20,347 nucleotides of DNA from a virus, in the IMG/VR virus record IMGVR_UViG_3300021961_000806, positions 1 through 20,347 of that record; one strand, given 5' to 3'. The stretch's first letter is position 1. Each line of letters begins with the position of its first letter. Positions 19,831 to 20,347 of the stretch are shown here, piece by piece. Both the position numbers and the translations under genes were made by a program. The notes beneath the pieces are model-generated. The model saw only the letters and a list, made by a program, of their open reading frames with translations, ran no database searches and was not told the DNA's origin.

Positions 19831-20347
19831 ATGATTCTCTGGCTAGATTTCGAGACCCGCAGCCGCTGCGATCTCAAGAGCAAAGGCGTTTACAACTACG
19901 CCCAGGATAGTACGACTGACGTCTTGATGATGTCCTACGCCTTCGACGATGGCGAGGTCGTCACATGGTTGCCGCATGAGCCGTTCCCCGAGGCCGTGCG
20001 CAACCACAAGGGCTTGATCTACGCGCACAACGCCACCTTCGAGCGGCTGATCTTCTGGTACGTCCTCCAGATCAACTTCAAGTTGGAGCAGTTCTACTGC
20101 ACCGCCACGCAGGCCCGCGCCAACTGTGCCCCCGGCTCGCTCGAAGACGTGGGCCGCTTCGCTGGCGCTGACATGCGCAAGGACCACCGTGGCAGCCAAC
20201 TGATCCGTCTGCTGTCCGTGCCGCAGGCCAACGGCCAGTTCCGCGAGGACGCTGCGCTGATGGCCGAGATGGTCCGTTATTGCGAGCAGGACGTCCGTGC
20301 GATGCGGGCGATCAGCCAAGCCCTGCGCCCGTTAAGTGATGCCGAAT
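19831..20347 (+). CDS. DNA polymerase, family A, N-terminal 3'-5' exonuclease part (truncated by window)
   Basis: ATG 19831 follows AAGGAACC. The visible 172 residues form a DnaQ/PolA-type 3'-5' exonuclease: LWLDFETRSR (D6, E8, exo I), IYAHNATFERLIF (N67, E71, exo II with Glu where classical enzymes have Asp), and MVRYCEQDVRAM (Y150, D154, exo III). The cysteines in YCTATQARANCAPGS and the stretch GSLEDVGRFAGADMRKDHRG are familiar from phage polymerases of this group. The polymerase domain lies beyond the window. It is most likely the phage replicative DNA polymerase. The coding sequence is incomplete at 20347. Confidence 0.87.
   Translation, partial: MILWLDFETRSRCDLKSKGVYNYAQDSTTDVLMMSYAFDDGEVVTWLPHEPFPEAVRNHKGLIYAHNATFERLIFWYVLQINFKLEQFYCTATQARANCAPGSLEDVGRFAGADMRKDHRGSQLIRLLSVPQANGQFREDAALMAEMVRYCEQDVRAMRAISQALRPLSDAE

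Noticed and set aside
1-20347. tRNA genes, CRISPR arrays, integrase or transposase genes
   Set aside because: I found no cloverleaf-like sequence, no regularly spaced repeats and no recombinase motifs while reading both strands, though without a dedicated tRNA scan.

Overview
The window is a stretch of a tailed double-stranded DNA bacteriophage (or prophage) genome. It carries a podovirus-type structural module, a lysis module and part of a replication module. There is no bacterial housekeeping gene, rRNA, tRNA, CRISPR array, integrase or insertion sequence. The moderately high GC content, the Shine-Dalgarno sites and the mix of families (T7/P22-like tail proteins, GTA-type holin, GH108 endolysin, small lysine-rich proteins common in aquatic phages) suggest a phage of an aquatic Gram-negative host, perhaps a betaproteobacterium. 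The host is inferred, not shown. Terminase and portal genes are absent and probably lie just upstream. The window ends inside a DNA polymerase gene.

Layout: (1) 1-1530, plus strand: small membrane or coiled-coil proteins and an FmdB-like zinc ribbon. (2) 1581-3683: scaffold, major capsid protein, a strong terminator, a small structural protein and a second terminator. (3) 3725-4819: small basic proteins, five of them chained by ATGA overlaps and all ending in lysines. (4) 4816-8348: a small virion protein, two tail-tube/adaptor proteins, a collar-type tail fibre and a cupin. (5) 8350-12395: three long Ala/Gln/Gly-rich proteins that look like internal or ejection proteins. (6) 12399-13834: holin, an HNH endonuclease and a GH108 endolysin. 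The HNH gene sits between two copies of a 24-bp repeat, so it looks like an insertion into an older holin-endolysin overlap.

(7) 13821-17786, minus strand: a tightly overlapping operon running leftward from the divergent control region. It starts with a VRR-NUC nuclease, DUF3310 and an SNF2-type helicase. Then come two tiny membrane ORFs, a winged-helix protein and several small hypothetical proteins, and it converges on the endolysin gene. (8) 17787-17871: a divergent promoter region with a perfect 12-bp inverted repeat. (9) 17872-20347, plus strand: a small acidic protein, a DUF2800 PD-(D/E)XK nuclease, a probable ssDNA-binding protein and the exonuclease end of a family A DNA polymerase. 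A 16-bp hairpin covers the polymerase ribosome-binding site.

The late genes build and release the particle. The two divergent arms supply DNA replication and recombination and share one control region. The most distinctive features are the HNH insertion scar, the hairpin masking the polymerase ribosome-binding site, the palindrome over the divergent promoters and the lysine-tailed microprotein chain. No stretch over 300 bases lacks a gene.
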